DNA of 54,259 nt, from positions 1 through 54,259 of the forward strand of contig JAEINR010000035.1 of assembly GCA_016342325.1 (NCBI GenBank), in the 5' to 3' direction. The notes beneath the pieces are model-generated. The model was not told the DNA's origin, did not search any database, and was given only the letters and a program-made list of their open reading frames with translations. Every line of letters begins with the position of its first letter. Within the stretch, counting starts at the first letter, position 1. The translations under genes and the position numbers were made by a program. Below, in pieces: positions 1 through 9,515 of the stretch. Origin of the DNA: Desulfobacterium sp. Its GTDB lineage: Bacteria > Desulfobacterota > Desulfobacteria > Desulfobacterales > Desulfobacteraceae.

Positions 1-63
1 AGAAAAAACCACGATATTTAACCAAGAGCTTTTCCTACACATTAGCAATTTTACCCACATGAA

Positions 64-654
64 ATGGAAAGGAGCCAGGAATGTGTGTGCAAAAAGGAAG
101 CACACATCCTGGGGAATGGCTGCAACAAGCCTCGGGAGAGCTGCCTTGGCATAGCCCCTGTACCGGATGGTTTTAAGGATTCCAACTGGGGACGTCCCAT
201 CAGTAAAAAGGAAGCCTATGAAATTATCGAAAAAGCGGAAGCTTTCGGACTCGTCCACATGATCTATAATTCACAGCAAGACCATTATTTTATCTGCAAC
301 TGCTGTGGATGCTGCTGTAACGTGCTGCGGGGAATCAATAAATTAAACATCCCGGCAGGGTGGGTTGTCAGCTCGAACTACTACGCTGCAATTGATATGG
401 CCGAGTGTTCGGAATGCGGAATCTGTACCGATGAGCGGTGTCAGGTCGCTGCCATCGAAAAAGATCACGAAGCCTACCGGGTGGTGGTGGAAAAATGCAT
501 TGGGTGCGGGCTTTGTGTAACCACCTGTCCTTCGGATGCCATTTGCCTGGTGCGTAAAAATGAAACAGATTGCGAAATTCCGCCAAAGGATGAAGAAGAG
601 TGGTTTAAGATGCGTGGGGTCAACCGGGGTGTCGAGTTCAGCCGTTATACGTAA
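64..654 (+). CDS. 4Fe-4S ferredoxin-like protein, N-terminally truncated
   Basis: Encodes the C-terminal part of a larger iron-sulfur protein common in sulfate reducers. Cysteine motifs seen in order: CVCKKE...GNGC near the start, CNCCGCCC around residue 80, CSECGICTDERC, then a classical CIGCGLCVTTCP cluster motif. The last two form a two-cluster ferredoxin domain, so electron transfer is likely. Related proteins carry a long N-terminal region before the first Cys motif; here it is absent. An in-frame TAG lies at 43-45, and the ATG at 64 has no Shine-Dalgarno sequence, so the reading frame looks like a remnant cut off at its 5' end. The window edge prevents seeing what replaced the missing part. 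It converges with the next operon over a hairpin at 721-749. Family assignment is firm; expression is doubtful. Confidence 0.7.
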   Translation: MERSQECVCKKEAHILGNGCNKPRESCLGIAPVPDGFKDSNWGRPISKKEAYEIIEKAEAFGLVHMIYNSQQDHYFICNCCGCCCNVLRGINKLNIPAGWVVSSNYYAAIDMAECSECGICTDERCQVAAIEKDHEAYRVVVEKCIGCGLCVTTCPSDAICLVRKNETDCEIPPKDEEEWFKMRGVNRGVEFSRYT

Positions 655-720
655 AATCCGGTGAATATAATGCACTCCTGCCCCAAAATATACCGGAGGC
701 GGCTCAACTCTGCCTTCATC

Positions 721-749
721 GACGCCCCTTTTTGTATGCCAGGGGCGTC
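721..749. terminator. Hairpin between convergent genes
   Basis: Perfect 9-bp arms GACGCCCCT and AGGGGCGTC enclose an 11-nt loop between two genes that end toward each other. Neither side has a strong T-tract, so it is only a probable shared transcription end or 3' stabiliser. Confidence 0.5.
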
Positions 750-762
750 TTCACGACTTCCT

Positions 763-1716
763 TCAGAATTCTGATGCTGTAAATGCACAACGTTCCAGAG
801 CTGTTTCGAATTGGGGGCCTGCATTTGTTTCGAGCACTTTTTCTATACGGTCAATCCTTGATTGAAGCCCCACTCCGCTTGCAATCTGTATGGCAAGCCC
901 TGGCCTGGCATTCAATTCAAGTATCTGGGGGCCTTTCTCCGCGTCCAGTACGATGTCCACGCCAAGGTATCCAAGGCCGGTTATTTCATAACACCTGGAG
1001 GCAAGTTCCGTAAATCGGTTCCATTCCGGAACTGAAAAACCGGTAAGGTCTTTTCCTGTATCCGGGTGGTTAAGAACAGGTCTTCCATATTGAATCGCCC
1101 TGAGAGAGTCGCCTGACGTAATGTCGATTCCAACGCCCACCGCCCCCTGGTGAAGGTTTGCCTTGCCGTCGGATACTTTTGTGGACAGGCGGGTCATGGC
1201 AAGGATTGGGAACCCTTTATAAACGATGATCCGTATGTCCGGAATACCCTGGTAGGAGTATCCGTCAAAATGATCGGAAAAATTAACCATCTCTTCGAGC
1301 ATTACAACATCATTATTGCCGCCCAGGCTGAAAAGACCGCTCAGGGTATTTGAGGCATGGCGCTTTATATCGGTTGAGGTGATAATCGATCCGCTTGATT
1401 TTATGAACTGCTTTCCTGTTCTCTTCTTTATGACAAGAATCCCTTTTCCGCCGCTTCCTTTGGCGGGTTTCATTACAAACGCGTTATGGTGGGAGAGAAA
1501 GGATTCAAGTTCTCTGATATGTGCCTGGCTATGTATTGATCCAAGAAGGCTTGGTGTGGCTATTCCTGCTTTTTCAAGAAGTTCTTTGGTCTTAAGTTTG
1601 TTGTCCGCAAGCGGGTAGAGCCTGCGTGGGTTGTTTTGTGCGATCAGTACAACGTTCCGTTGGTTCATTCCGACAATTCCGGATTTACGAAGACGGAAGG
1701 GGCTTGCAATAAACAT
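763..1716 (-). CDS. Alpha-L-glutamate ligase-like ATP-grasp protein
   Basis: ATP-grasp ligase related to RimK, of the type known as 'alpha-L-glutamate ligase-related' (TIGR02291-like). It probably forms an amide bond between an amino acid and a carboxylate on a protein or peptide; the substrate is unknown. Seen: an N-terminal GIVGMNQRN signature and NPRRLYPLADNK, a nucleotide-binding VMKPAKGSGGKGI segment near residue 100, and the metal-binding ILELNARPG near residue 270. The length of 317 aa is normal for the family. It is the last gene of a three-gene operon and starts 3 nt after the stop of the membrane protein gene, preceded by AGGAAA. The fixed partnership with a 7TM/inactive-transglutaminase protein and a retropepsin-like protein is known from other proteobacteria and suggests a shared envelope-associated modification task. 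Confidence 0.88.
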   Translation of the reverse strand: MFIASPFRLRKSGIVGMNQRNVVLIAQNNPRRLYPLADNKLKTKELLEKAGIATPSLLGSIHSQAHIRELESFLSHHNAFVMKPAKGSGGKGILVIKKRTGKQFIKSSGSIITSTDIKRHASNTLSGLFSLGGNNDVVMLEEMVNFSDHFDGYSYQGIPDIRIIVYKGFPILAMTRLSTKVSDGKANLHQGAVGVGIDITSGDSLRAIQYGRPVLNHPDTGKDLTGFSVPEWNRFTELASRCYEITGLGYLGVDIVLDAEKGPQILELNARPGLAIQIASGVGLQSRIDRIEKVLETNAGPQFETALERCAFTASEF

Positions 1717-1719
1717 GGC

Positions 1720-3231
1720 TTATTTCCTTATCATTGGTTCAAAACGACGGAGTTCCGTGAGCCGAAATCCAGAGTAACTTCCGATCAGGATTATTACGGC
1801 AAGAACAACGAGCAGAAGCTCGGGAAACGAGTAGGTCAGGTGTCCAATATATTTGTTCTCCATTGCCATACAGATGATTGTTGCGGCAAACAATGTGCCG
1901 CCGCTCTGGATGAAGACATCCCGTGGCCCCTCTTCTTCCCAGATGATCGACATTCTTTCGATGGTCCAGGAGATGATGATCATTGGGAAAAACGTGACCT
2001 GCAACCCTTGCTTAAAGCCTGTTTTTATGCTGATTACGCTGATGGCCACATAGATGATGATCACAAAAACAAGCACTGCGGAAATACGCGGAACCAGCAG
2101 AAGGTTCAGGTGGCTCAGGTAGGATCGAACGACAAGACCGAGGCTGACCACGATAACAAAAAGTGTAACCCCGGGCAGGAGCTTTGTATGTAGAAACACC
2201 AAAGCGATGAGAACAGGCATGAAGGTTCCGGTGGTGGTGATTCCTACAAGATTACGGAGAACCACGATTATGAATGCCCCTATGGGAATTAGCAGAAGCA
2301 GTTTGAACGTGTTCTGGGCGGAAACGGGCAGGCTGTATATGGAAAAATCCACAAGCATCGCTTTTTCCCTTTTTGCATTGGCAATAATTGATTTTCTGGA
2401 GGGAACGATTTCTGCGAGGGTGGAAAAGGATATTTCACTTCCGGATCCTCCGGTGACCTCAAGCAGGGATTCGTCCCCCTGTTGCCATATGAGAAAAATG
2501 TCCAATTTTTCCGGCGTTGAGGTCCTCGGATTCAGGAGGACCTGATTGTCCCGGTCCATGATGACAATATAGCCGTCAAGTTTTTTGTTGTGCCTGTCCG
2601 AGTCAATAAACAGGCCTTTGACAACCTGTGCCTGAATCCCTGAAAAAAGGAGAAGATCACGGGCCAGGTAAACAGCGCCTCCGCGGTCTTTGGCATTGGC
2701 CATGAGAAGGGCTGCTTCTCCGCCATTGTTGTGGGTAAGCTTTTTCAGGAGAGCAACTGCCGACTCGGTTGCCGTCGTCAGACCGGGTGCAGTTGTTTTG
2801 GTTATGTTGGTCGCAGCCGCTTTTAAAGCGCCTTCAAACAGGGGCTCAACAGTTTTGAACGGACCTGCTAGGGTTGTCGAATCCGAGCGGTTTTTCCTGA
2901 AAACCTTTGTGCTGTAGAAAATTTCCTGTAATCCCTTTGCATTGTCCTTTTTCCAGGTGAATCGTCCATTTTTTATCCTGCTTTCATAACCGGGTGAAAT
3001 ATTGCTGACAGATACGGCGCACAGTTCTTTGCTGTTGCTCGGCAGGTTGAGTGACACGGATACGGGACCGCCGTCTGCTTTGAATGTGATTTTTGTTTCA
3101 ATGGTCCATACGGTATCTTTTTTTTCAGGAATAAAGGAAAATCCAAGCATCTGATTCTTGTATATGGCGGCGCCGAATCCTGCCGATGCAAGTAACAGCA
3201 CGATAAGGGCAAGCTGAATGTTATTTTTCAT
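1720..3231 (-). CDS. Inactive transglutaminase / 7TM membrane protein
   Basis: Inner-membrane protein of about 503 aa. An N-terminal signal anchor (residues 7-24) is followed by a periplasmic transglutaminase-like domain (about 35-300) of the kind described as inactive. A C-terminal block of about seven hydrophobic helices (about 305-495) contains the hallmark GITTTGTFMPVLIALVF. This matches the transglut_i_TM and 7TM_transglut families, which almost always sit beside a RimK-like ligase. I infer a membrane scaffold or sensor that presents the substrate to the cytoplasmic ligase encoded immediately downstream. The start overlaps the end of the upstream lipoprotein gene by 11 bases, indicating translational coupling. 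Confidence 0.87.
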   Translation of the reverse strand: MKNNIQLALIVLLLASAGFGAAIYKNQMLGFSFIPEKKDTVWTIETKITFKADGGPVSVSLNLPSNSKELCAVSVSNISPGYESRIKNGRFTWKKDNAKGLQEIFYSTKVFRKNRSDSTTLAGPFKTVEPLFEGALKAAATNITKTTAPGLTTATESAVALLKKLTHNNGGEAALLMANAKDRGGAVYLARDLLLFSGIQAQVVKGLFIDSDRHNKKLDGYIVIMDRDNQVLLNPRTSTPEKLDIFLIWQQGDESLLEVTGGSGSEISFSTLAEIVPSRKSIIANAKREKAMLVDFSIYSLPVSAQNTFKLLLLIPIGAFIIVVLRNLVGITTTGTFMPVLIALVFLHTKLLPGVTLFVIVVSLGLVVRSYLSHLNLLLVPRISAVLVFVIIIYVAISVISIKTGFKQGLQVTFFPMIIISWTIERMSIIWEEEGPRDVFIQSGGTLFAATIICMAMENKYIGHLTYSFPELLLVVLAVIILIGSYSGFRLTELRRFEPMIRK

Positions 3232-3940
3232 TGTTTTGCTTCTCGCTGAAGGGGGATGTGGAATTTTTGAGACTTACGTCGACAAGAAAGATGCCATCCA
3301 GAAAATTACGTCCGATCAGGACGGGGTATTTGAAATTTGATCTGTCGGTAAGTGTAAAATCACGGACCTGTTCAATGTGTCCCAGTACGGTTCTGAGCTT
3401 CACTACATATTGAGATCGGCTTTTACTAACATGGGTTTTGATTCTTACTGTTCGGGAGACGGGTCTTTTCATCTGTTTTATTTTGCTTGAATCGGATGAT
3501 TTGACGGTGAAACTCACCCATTTTTTACCATCTCTTTCATAGGGGGTGATATCAGCGGCAGACAGGGAAGATGTCGTGGCTCCGGTGTCGATACGTGCGG
3601 GAAGTGTGAATCCCGCTTGTTTTATCATAACCGGTTCCACCTCTCCGATGATATACCGGCGGCCATGGATTTCAGGTGATGGTTTGGGACGCTTCTTTTT
3701 TGTCTGTTTCTTTTTCGCCTGTTTTTTTATCACTGGAACAGGTGTTTTCTCCTTTGCTTTCAGAATTTCCACAGGAGTGTGCTGGCCTGATGGTTTGGGA
3801 GCAGGTTCAAGGTGGGTACATCCACCTGACAGGATTGCCAAAGAAAATAGCAGAATGGTGAGTGCAACGGCGGTAAAACCTGCTCCGAAAGCGCGTGTTT
3901 GTTTAAAATAAATACGACAGTACTGTCTGTTTTGAAACAT
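3221..3940 (-). CDS. Retropepsin-like aspartic protease lipoprotein
   Basis: Exported protein of about 239 aa of the family once called 'putative ATP-dependent zinc protease' (PF05618-like), now regarded as having a retropepsin fold. An N-terminal hydrophobic segment (about 20-40) ends in the lipobox LSGGC, so it is probably a lipoprotein. A Lys/Pro-rich linker follows, including a run of KKQ/KKR residues. The catalytic core ARIDTGATTSSLSA (around residue 118) carries the Asp-Thr-Gly triad, and NFLDGIFLVDVS is near the end. It is the first gene of the operon with the 7TM protein and the ligase. Role inferred: periplasmic processing of a peptide or protein that is linked to the ligase reaction. 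The true cleavage target is unknown. Confidence 0.85.
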   Translation of the reverse strand: MFQNRQYCRIYFKQTRAFGAGFTAVALTILLFSLAILSGGCTHLEPAPKPSGQHTPVEILKAKEKTPVPVIKKQAKKKQTKKKRPKPSPEIHGRRYIIGEVEPVMIKQAGFTLPARIDTGATTSSLSAADITPYERDGKKWVSFTVKSSDSSKIKQMKRPVSRTVRIKTHVSKSRSQYVVKLRTVLGHIEQVRDFTLTDRSNFKYPVLIGRNFLDGIFLVDVSLKNSTSPFSEKQNNEK

Positions 3941-3941
3941 T

Positions 3942-4061
3942 ATATCCTCTGGAATATTGAAGCCTGGGTGGGAAGACGTTTTTTAAAATACCTTTGCCTG
4001 TCAGGTAATTTGCGACAGCATTGGCCCGCCCCATGGAAAGGCCCTTGTCATAATTAAAGCG
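3942..4061 (-). pseudogene. OmpA-like C-terminal domain remnant
   Basis: In one minus-strand frame this segment reads NYDKGLSMGRANAVANY followed by LTGKGI, then a GY-containing tail PPRLQYSRGYNVS. The spacing of N-Y, L-S, R-A, A-V, Y-L and G-I, then R-L and G-Y, is that of the peptidoglycan-binding OmpA/MotB domain. A TGA stops the frame five codons upstream and the rest of the domain is missing, so this is a decayed fragment. It abuts the start of the retropepsin-like gene. Confidence 0.5.
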
Positions 4062-4490
4062 TTCCAATACGATTCAATAAAGATTTTTGGTTCATTTTTT
4101 TCCTCTTATGCCACCATTCTTGTGGCAATATCTGAATAAATCAGGTTAATACCTATCGTAAAAAAGGTCCCCCGAAGCCGGATACTGCATCCATGACGCC
4201 ACGGGTGATATCGTTTGATAGCAATCTGTGTGCCATGGTTGTAAGTGCTTGAATTGTAAGAGATGATTTAAAAGAAGGGGAGGGCGGTCGGTATTTGAGT
4301 TACGATATTTGCATCTCTGGTTACGATTCTTGCACACGAAATTATTCCGGAAAACGGCTGGGGACTCGAATGTATTAAAAGATGTTTTTCATTTCAATAG
4401 GATTTGGATCAAGCCCGGTACACGCACAACAGGGTGTGTTTGTGCCGGGCTTGGTATACGTTTGTTGATAAAAAATAACGTCCTATCTTG
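4062..4490. other. Non-coding gap with two hairpins
   Basis: No credible gene. A long imperfect hairpin lies at 4411-4452 (outer arms AAGCCCGG and CCGGGCTT). A shorter one at about 4465-4491 (AATAAC and GTTATT, followed on the minus strand by T residues) lies just past the stop of the flavin oxidoreductase gene and may end its transcript. The remainder is A+T-rich with no motif I could identify. Confidence 0.45.
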
Positions 4491-6419
4491 TTATTCTGCC
4501 CGGCCGGCCTCTTCCGCCTCAGACACGCAGTACATGAGGTGGCGGGGACTCTTGGCATCCCCGATGAGGTGGAAAACGGCGCGGGTCTGTTTTTCCAGTT
4601 TTTTAGCCTCCCGTACCGACAGATGTTTTTCAGATATAACAACCGTCTCAAAACCGGTCAGGGAAAAGGCATCTCCATTGGCGGTAAATTCAACCCCCCC
4701 ATCAGTGAACTGCTGAATGGCCACCTCCTTATACAATTTGACCTTCCCCTTTTTCAGGCGTTCCCGCAAATAATACCGGTCATTGGAGGACATTTCTTCG
4801 GCAAAGCTCTTTTTCCGGTTCAGGACCACCACTTCTCTGCCCTGTTCAGCCAGGGCGTCGGCCGTAATCAACCCGGTCATACCGCCCCCGAGAACAATTA
4901 CTTTTTTACCCGGAACCTCCTCCCCGCTGAACACATCCACATTGGTGACCAGGTCCATTGCACTCTTGAACAGCCCTTTGATAACCGGCATATCCGGCAT
5001 GGAGCCTGTGGCCATAATCACGTGGTCCGGGGAAAATTCATCCAGAATTTTTTTGGACAGGGGGGTATTGTATTGAACCGCCACACCCAGACGGACCAGC
5101 TCTTCCCTGAAAAATCTGAGGATATCCCCCAGCTCCCCCCGGCCCGGCGCCTTTGATGCCAGGGCGAGAAGACCGCCCTGTTGCTCACCCTTTTCGCAGA
5201 CCCGCACCTCATGCCCCCTCAGGGCAAACATCCGGGCCGCAGCCAGGCCCGAGGGACCGGCACCGGCCACCAGGACCTTGAGTTTCTCTTTTGCCGCCTC
5301 TTCCTGGGCCAGTTTATACTCCCGGCCCACATCGGGATTGACCACGCAGGAACCCGGCTCTTTGGCCAGGACCGCATGGATACAGCCCAGGCAGCAGCCC
5401 ACACAGGGACGGATATTGGAAATCAGACCGGCTTTGGCCTTATTGGGGTATTCAGGGTCTGCGATGATGGACCGGCCCAGGGCCACCATATCGGCTTTGC
5501 CCTCTTTGATGATGGCATTGGCCATGGCCGGGTCCTTGATCCGGCCCACCGTAATCACGGGGACCTTGTCCACCACCTTTTTTACGGCCTCGGCCAGATG
5601 GATAAAACAGCCCTGGGGGGTATACATGGAGGGGATGGTCAACTCGGTGGATCCGTATACCCCGCCTGAAATATGAAGATAGGCGACTCCCACTTTTTCC
5701 AGAAGCGGGGCCAGGCGGACCGTATCCTTGAGCTCCCATCCGTTCTTAATATAATCGTTGCCGTTGATGCGAATGCCCACGGGATATTCCGGTCCGGCGA
5801 TTTCCTTAATGGCCTCTATAATTTCAAATAAAAACCGTGTTCTGTTTTCAAAATTGCCCCCGTATTCGTCTGTCCGTATATTGCAATTGGGCGCCATGAA
5901 CTGATTGATGAGATATCCGTGGGCCCCGTGGAGTTCTATGAAATCAAAGCCCGCCTCCTTACACCGCCGGGCCGACTGGGCAAAACAGTCCACCAGCTCT
6001 TTTATTTCATCAATCTCCAGGGCCCTCACCTCACCCTTGACCACAGCCGGGGCGGGAATGGCCGAGGGTGCCACCTTCTCAGGAAGATAGGACTGGCGGC
6101 CCCCATGCATGAGCTGGACCCCGAAGCAGATATCATATTTTTTTACCCGTTCCACCATGACCTTAAGGGAGGGGATACAGGCGTCATTGTACATCTGGGG
6201 CAGGTCCGGCAGTTCCTGTCCTCCGGGGTGAACGGATCCCCCTCCTACCAGCATCATTCCCACTCCGCCCTTGGCCCTTGCCACAAAATACTCAATGAGC
6301 TGGTCCGTGACATGGCATTGGTCATCCACACCAAAATTAATACTCATGGCAGACATGAGCAGACGATTTTTAACCTCCATATTTCCGATCCGGATGGGAC
6401 TGAAGAGATCTGGCAGCAT
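4491..6419 (-). CDS. Fe-S flavin enoate reductase (OYE/FadH family)
   Basis: NADH:flavin oxidoreductase of the 2,4-dienoyl-CoA reductase/2-enoate reductase type, about 642 aa. The order is an FMN TIM barrel beginning LPDLFSPIRIGNMEVKNRL, with the OYE active-site segment LHGAHGYLINQFMAP and a C-terminal GRSIIADPEYPNK. A 4Fe-4S site follows with Cys in PCVGCCLGCIH and CVVNP. Last comes an FAD/NAD(P) Rossmann part starting VLVAGAGPSGLAAARMF, with a second VLGGGMTG motif. It reduces an activated carbon-carbon double bond with electrons passed NADH-FAD-FeS-FMN in the cytoplasm. The start at 6419 is chosen because the frame upstream has no homology and a GGGAG lies 8 nt before this ATG. It is monocistronic. 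The natural substrate cannot be told. Confidence 0.9.
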   Translation of the reverse strand: MLPDLFSPIRIGNMEVKNRLLMSAMSINFGVDDQCHVTDQLIEYFVARAKGGVGMMLVGGGSVHPGGQELPDLPQMYNDACIPSLKVMVERVKKYDICFGVQLMHGGRQSYLPEKVAPSAIPAPAVVKGEVRALEIDEIKELVDCFAQSARRCKEAGFDFIELHGAHGYLINQFMAPNCNIRTDEYGGNFENRTRFLFEIIEAIKEIAGPEYPVGIRINGNDYIKNGWELKDTVRLAPLLEKVGVAYLHISGGVYGSTELTIPSMYTPQGCFIHLAEAVKKVVDKVPVITVGRIKDPAMANAIIKEGKADMVALGRSIIADPEYPNKAKAGLISNIRPCVGCCLGCIHAVLAKEPGSCVVNPDVGREYKLAQEEAAKEKLKVLVAGAGPSGLAAARMFALRGHEVRVCEKGEQQGGLLALASKAPGRGELGDILRFFREELVRLGVAVQYNTPLSKKILDEFSPDHVIMATGSMPDMPVIKGLFKSAMDLVTNVDVFSGEEVPGKKVIVLGGGMTGLITADALAEQGREVVVLNRKKSFAEEMSSNDRYYLRERLKKGKVKLYKEVAIQQFTDGGVEFTANGDAFSLTGFETVVISEKHLSVREAKKLEKQTRAVFHLIGDAKSPRHLMYCVSEAEEAGRAE

Positions 6420-7045
6420 AAACGAACTCCCGTATGAGTGATGGTTGAGAAACCTGACTATCATTTGTACGCTAAATTTAATGGGAGTTACAAGTTTTTT
6501 CTGGGAGGTCCTTTGCTTAATACGGCTCGAATCCGATGGCCACGGCAATCTGACCGGGTCAAGTAAAAGGGGACACGTTTGTTAAGCCGCTTTTTCGGAA
6601 AGCCACAGAATTTCAAATCCTTTAGGGTTCACATGGCCCAGATAAGAACGACGCCAAATGGCCATTGGCAAGGCATCCATGGTCAGTGTTGGGGGTGTCC
6701 TGCTTTTCAGGACTAAAGGGTTTTTAACTGGGTGGGAGTCTTCATTTTCAGGACTATTTCCTGATAATCCCATAATCGCTTTTTTTATATTATGGCTAAA
6801 ACCCAGGTGAAAATTGGACCATTTATGTTGTCCGGTTTACTCGTGAAACCTGGTTGAGGAGCGCTTTATGCCAGGATCCCGTTCTTATTCCGCCGGAGAT
6901 ATATGAATTGCATGGGGAGACTCCAAAAAAGATGGCACTATTTTTGCTGAACAAGCGGGGGGTATGTTGGGGGGTAGAGAGTGGTTAAGCCAGTTCATCA
7001 CCAAAAAACTTGAACATCGCGTTTTAGTATTAGGAGAATCTGAAA
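6420..7045. other. Gap of about 620 bases, probable gene remnants
   Basis: No intact gene. A minus-strand frame at 6582-6773 and a plus-strand frame at about 6868-6987 (reading DPVLIPPEIYELHGETP) look protein-like but lack starts and recognisable domains. The phrase AAGTAAAAGGGGACACG near 6560 resembles junction sequence often found beside decayed insertion elements; this is an impression, not a match. The right end supplies the ribosome site of the chemoreceptor gene. Confidence 0.35.
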
Positions 7046-9424
7046 ATGTTTACTCGAATCGGTTTGAAAGTAAAACTTATTACTGGATTTGCACTGGTTT
7101 TGTTCATTTCCGCTGTGGTCGGAACGACGGGTTACGTAAGTTTGGGTACGGTGATTGAGGTTACAGATACAGAGGTTGTGGCCATGGATCTGGAAATGGA
7201 ACTCTTGAAAGTATTGACGCTCCAGGAACGATACAAACACAGCGGCGCCCGGGATGACTACGATGCCATACAAGAGACCGTTTCTGGTATCGGTGGTAAA
7301 ATTGATACTTTAAAGCGGGCTGCTAAGGGCAATGTCAATGTTGACCCCCTTTATGATGGTAAGGAACAATATTTTAAGATCGTTTCTCAACTGATGGAGG
7401 TCACCGATCAGAACAAGTTGCTGCTTAAAGACCTGAAGACCCATGCCACCCTCATGACTCAAATTTCAAATACGGAGACCTTAAAGGCAGAGGAGAGAAT
7501 CCGAGAAGCCATTTTAGTCGACAGCGAGAAGAATTTAAAAGCGTTCTCCAACGATGCCCTGGCCGACATCGTAAATATAGCCCTGGATACCATCCGATTC
7601 TATCATAAGACTGGAAAGACAGAGGCAGAGGCCCTGGAAGCTGTCCGAAATCTCCATTTTTCCGGGGGTAATTATTTCTTTGCTGTTAAAAGCAATTACA
7701 CGCTTGTGGCCCATGGATCCAGGCAGGAGCTGGAGGGCATGGATTTCAGCAAAATAAAGGATAAAAAAACCGGCGCAACCTTTATGAAATGGGTTGTGGA
7801 CGGTGCGGTTCGGGACGGCCTGTCTACCACTGAATACTATTGGACCAAACCGAACATGGGGGGTGCTGTTTTTCCCAAGGTCACCATTGGCCAATATTTC
7901 AAGCCCTGGGACCTGATCATCTGTGCGGGTGTTTACATTGAGGATATTGAAAAAGCCGGGGAAGCCATGGACGCCATCGTCCAAAAGGGCCTGGATTCGT
8001 TAAAAGATATCGGCCAGGTTGAAAAATTTCTGATGAGAGCCCGCTTGAGTTCCCTTTACCACATGCACTTTAAAACCGGCGCCCAGGAAACCCTGGAACA
8101 GCTGAACCAGGTTTTGGGATTGGCTTCCGCCACGGACGGTATTAAAAACGCTGCCACCAATTATATAAGTAGCTGGACCGCCTATGCAGAGAATCTGGCG
8201 GCCGCAGAAAACTATGCCAAAGCGGCCGGTACCACGGTTGAGACTGCCAATCGTCTGATGCACACGATTTCGTCTGAAACGAAAAGCCGCCTTAACAGCG
8301 CGACCGGAAACGGAAAGCGCATGATCCTTTTGTTTATTCTGGCGGGTTTTGTGCTGGGAATAGCCGCCTCTTTCTTTTTGATTCGTTCCATTACATCCCC
8401 CATCAAAGCGACCAGTTCCATGTTAAAGGACATTGCAGAGGGGGAAGGGGATCTGACCCAGCGCCTGAATGTTGTTACAAACGATGAGCTTGGGGAACTT
8501 GCCGGATGGTTCAACACCTTTATGGACAAGCTCCAGAATATCATCGGGGAGATTGCCAAAAATTCCAAAACACTGGGTGGCTCGGCCCAGGATTTAATAC
8601 GCCTTGCAAGCCAGATGTCAAAGGGGGCCGGAGAGACCTCTGACCTATCCGACTCTGTGTCGGCAGCTGCAGAGGAGATGAGTACGAATATGACCTCTGT
8701 TGTGGCGGCAACTGAGCAGTCCTCAACCAATGTCAACACCATGGCCACTGCCACGGATGAGATGACGTCGACCATCAATGAAATTGCCGTAAATTCAGAG
8801 AAAGCCAGATCCATTTCGTCTGATGCCGTTCAAAAGTCCCAGAGTGCCTCCGAAAAAATCAATGCCCTTGGAAAGGCGGCAACACAGATCGGTAAGGTGA
8901 CAGAGATCATTGCCGATATTTCAAAACAGACCAACCTCCTGGCGCTTAATGCCACCATAGAGGCCGCAAGGGCCGGGGAGGCGGGCAAAGGTTTTGCAGT
9001 AGTCGCCGAAGAGATTAAAACCCTGGCCAATCAGACGGCCTTATCGACCCAGGCGATAACAGAGAGCATTGAAGTGGTTCAAAACTCAACCAAAGAAAGT
9101 GTTGTCGAAATTGAGGTGATTACCGGGGTCATCGGCACGGTAAATCAGGTTGTTGAAACCATTGCCGCAGCCATTGAAGAGCAGTCGGCAACCACAAGGG
9201 AGATTGCCAGCAACATTTCCCAGGCATCCATGGGTATCCAGGAGGTTAATGACAAAGTCGCCCAGAGCTCTGATGTGGCAGGCCTCATTGCCAAGGATCT
9301 TGCCGATGTGAATCACACGGCAGGCGATATGACTTCTGCCAGTGACAAGGTGAATACCAACGCCAGGGAGCTGGCGGATCTTGCCAGCCAGTTAAAAGGT
9401 CTGGTGGGAACATTTAAAATTTAA
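7046..9424 (+). CDS. Methyl-accepting chemotaxis protein, single Cache type
   Basis: Chemoreceptor of 792 aa. TM1 lies at about 10-32. The periplasmic region includes a single Cache domain at about 155-315, with the typical ending [21 protein letters not shown]2 is at about 424-446 and HAMP at about 447-500. The signalling domain runs to the end, with the conserved hairpin tip around [20 protein letters not shown] (about 625-644). No C-terminal CheR-docking pentapeptide is present. It should sense a small periplasmic ligand (Cache domains often bind organic acids or amino acids) and control a CheA kinase encoded elsewhere. A good TAGGAG precedes the ATG. The gene stands alone, convergent with an HD-GYP regulator. 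Confidence 0.93.
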   Translation: MFTRIGLKVKLITGFALVLFISAVVGTTGYVSLGTVIEVTDTEVVAMDLEMELLKVLTLQERYKHSGARDDYDAIQETVSGIGGKIDTLKRAAKGNVNVDPLYDGKEQYFKIVSQLMEVTDQNKLLLKDLKTHATLMTQISNTETLKAEERIREAILVDSEKNLKAFSNDALADIVNIALDTIRFYHKTGKTEAEALEAVRNLHFSGGNYFFAVKSNYTLVAHGSRQELEGMDFSKIKDKKTGATFMKWVVDGAVRDGLSTTEYYWTKPNMGGAVFPKVTIGQYFKPWDLIICAGVYIEDIEKAGEAMDAIVQKGLDSLKDIGQVEKFLMRARLSSLYHMHFKTGAQETLEQLNQVLGLASATDGIKNAATNYISSWTAYAENLAAAENYAKAAGTTVETANRLMHTISSETKSRLNSATGNGKRMILLFILAGFVLGIAASFFLIRSITSPIKATSSMLKDIAEGEGDLTQRLNVVTNDELGELAGWFNTFMDKLQNIIGEIAKNSKTLGGSAQDLIRLASQMSKGAGETSDLSDSVSAAAEEMSTNMTSVVAATEQSSTNVNTMATATDEMTSTINEIAVNSEKARSISSDAVQKSQSASEKINALGKAATQIGKVTEIIADISKQTNLLALNATIEAARAGEAGKGFAVVAEEIKTLANQTALSTQAITESIEVVQNSTKESVVEIEVITGVIGTVNQVVETIAAAIEEQSATTREIASNISQASMGIQEVNDKVAQSSDVAGLIAKDLADVNHTAGDMTSASDKVNTNARELADLASQLKGLVGTFKI

Positions 9425-9481
9425 CGATTCAAAACCAAGCGCATATTGCATTGGAAATCATTTTGAAGGGATGGAAGGGGC

Positions 9482-9505
9482 CAGGGAGGACATGCATCCT
9501 CCCTG
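9482..9505. terminator. Bidirectional terminator-like hairpin
   Basis: A perfect 9-bp stem, CAGGGAGGA pairing with TCCTCCCTG around a CATGCA loop, lies between the convergent chemoreceptor and response regulator genes. No long T-run follows. Confidence 0.5.
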
Positions 9506-9515
9506 ACGTTTACGC

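Noticed and set aside
4488-5156. 222-codon plus-strand frame
   Set aside because: Antisense to the Fe-S flavin reductase, whose family match is unambiguous.
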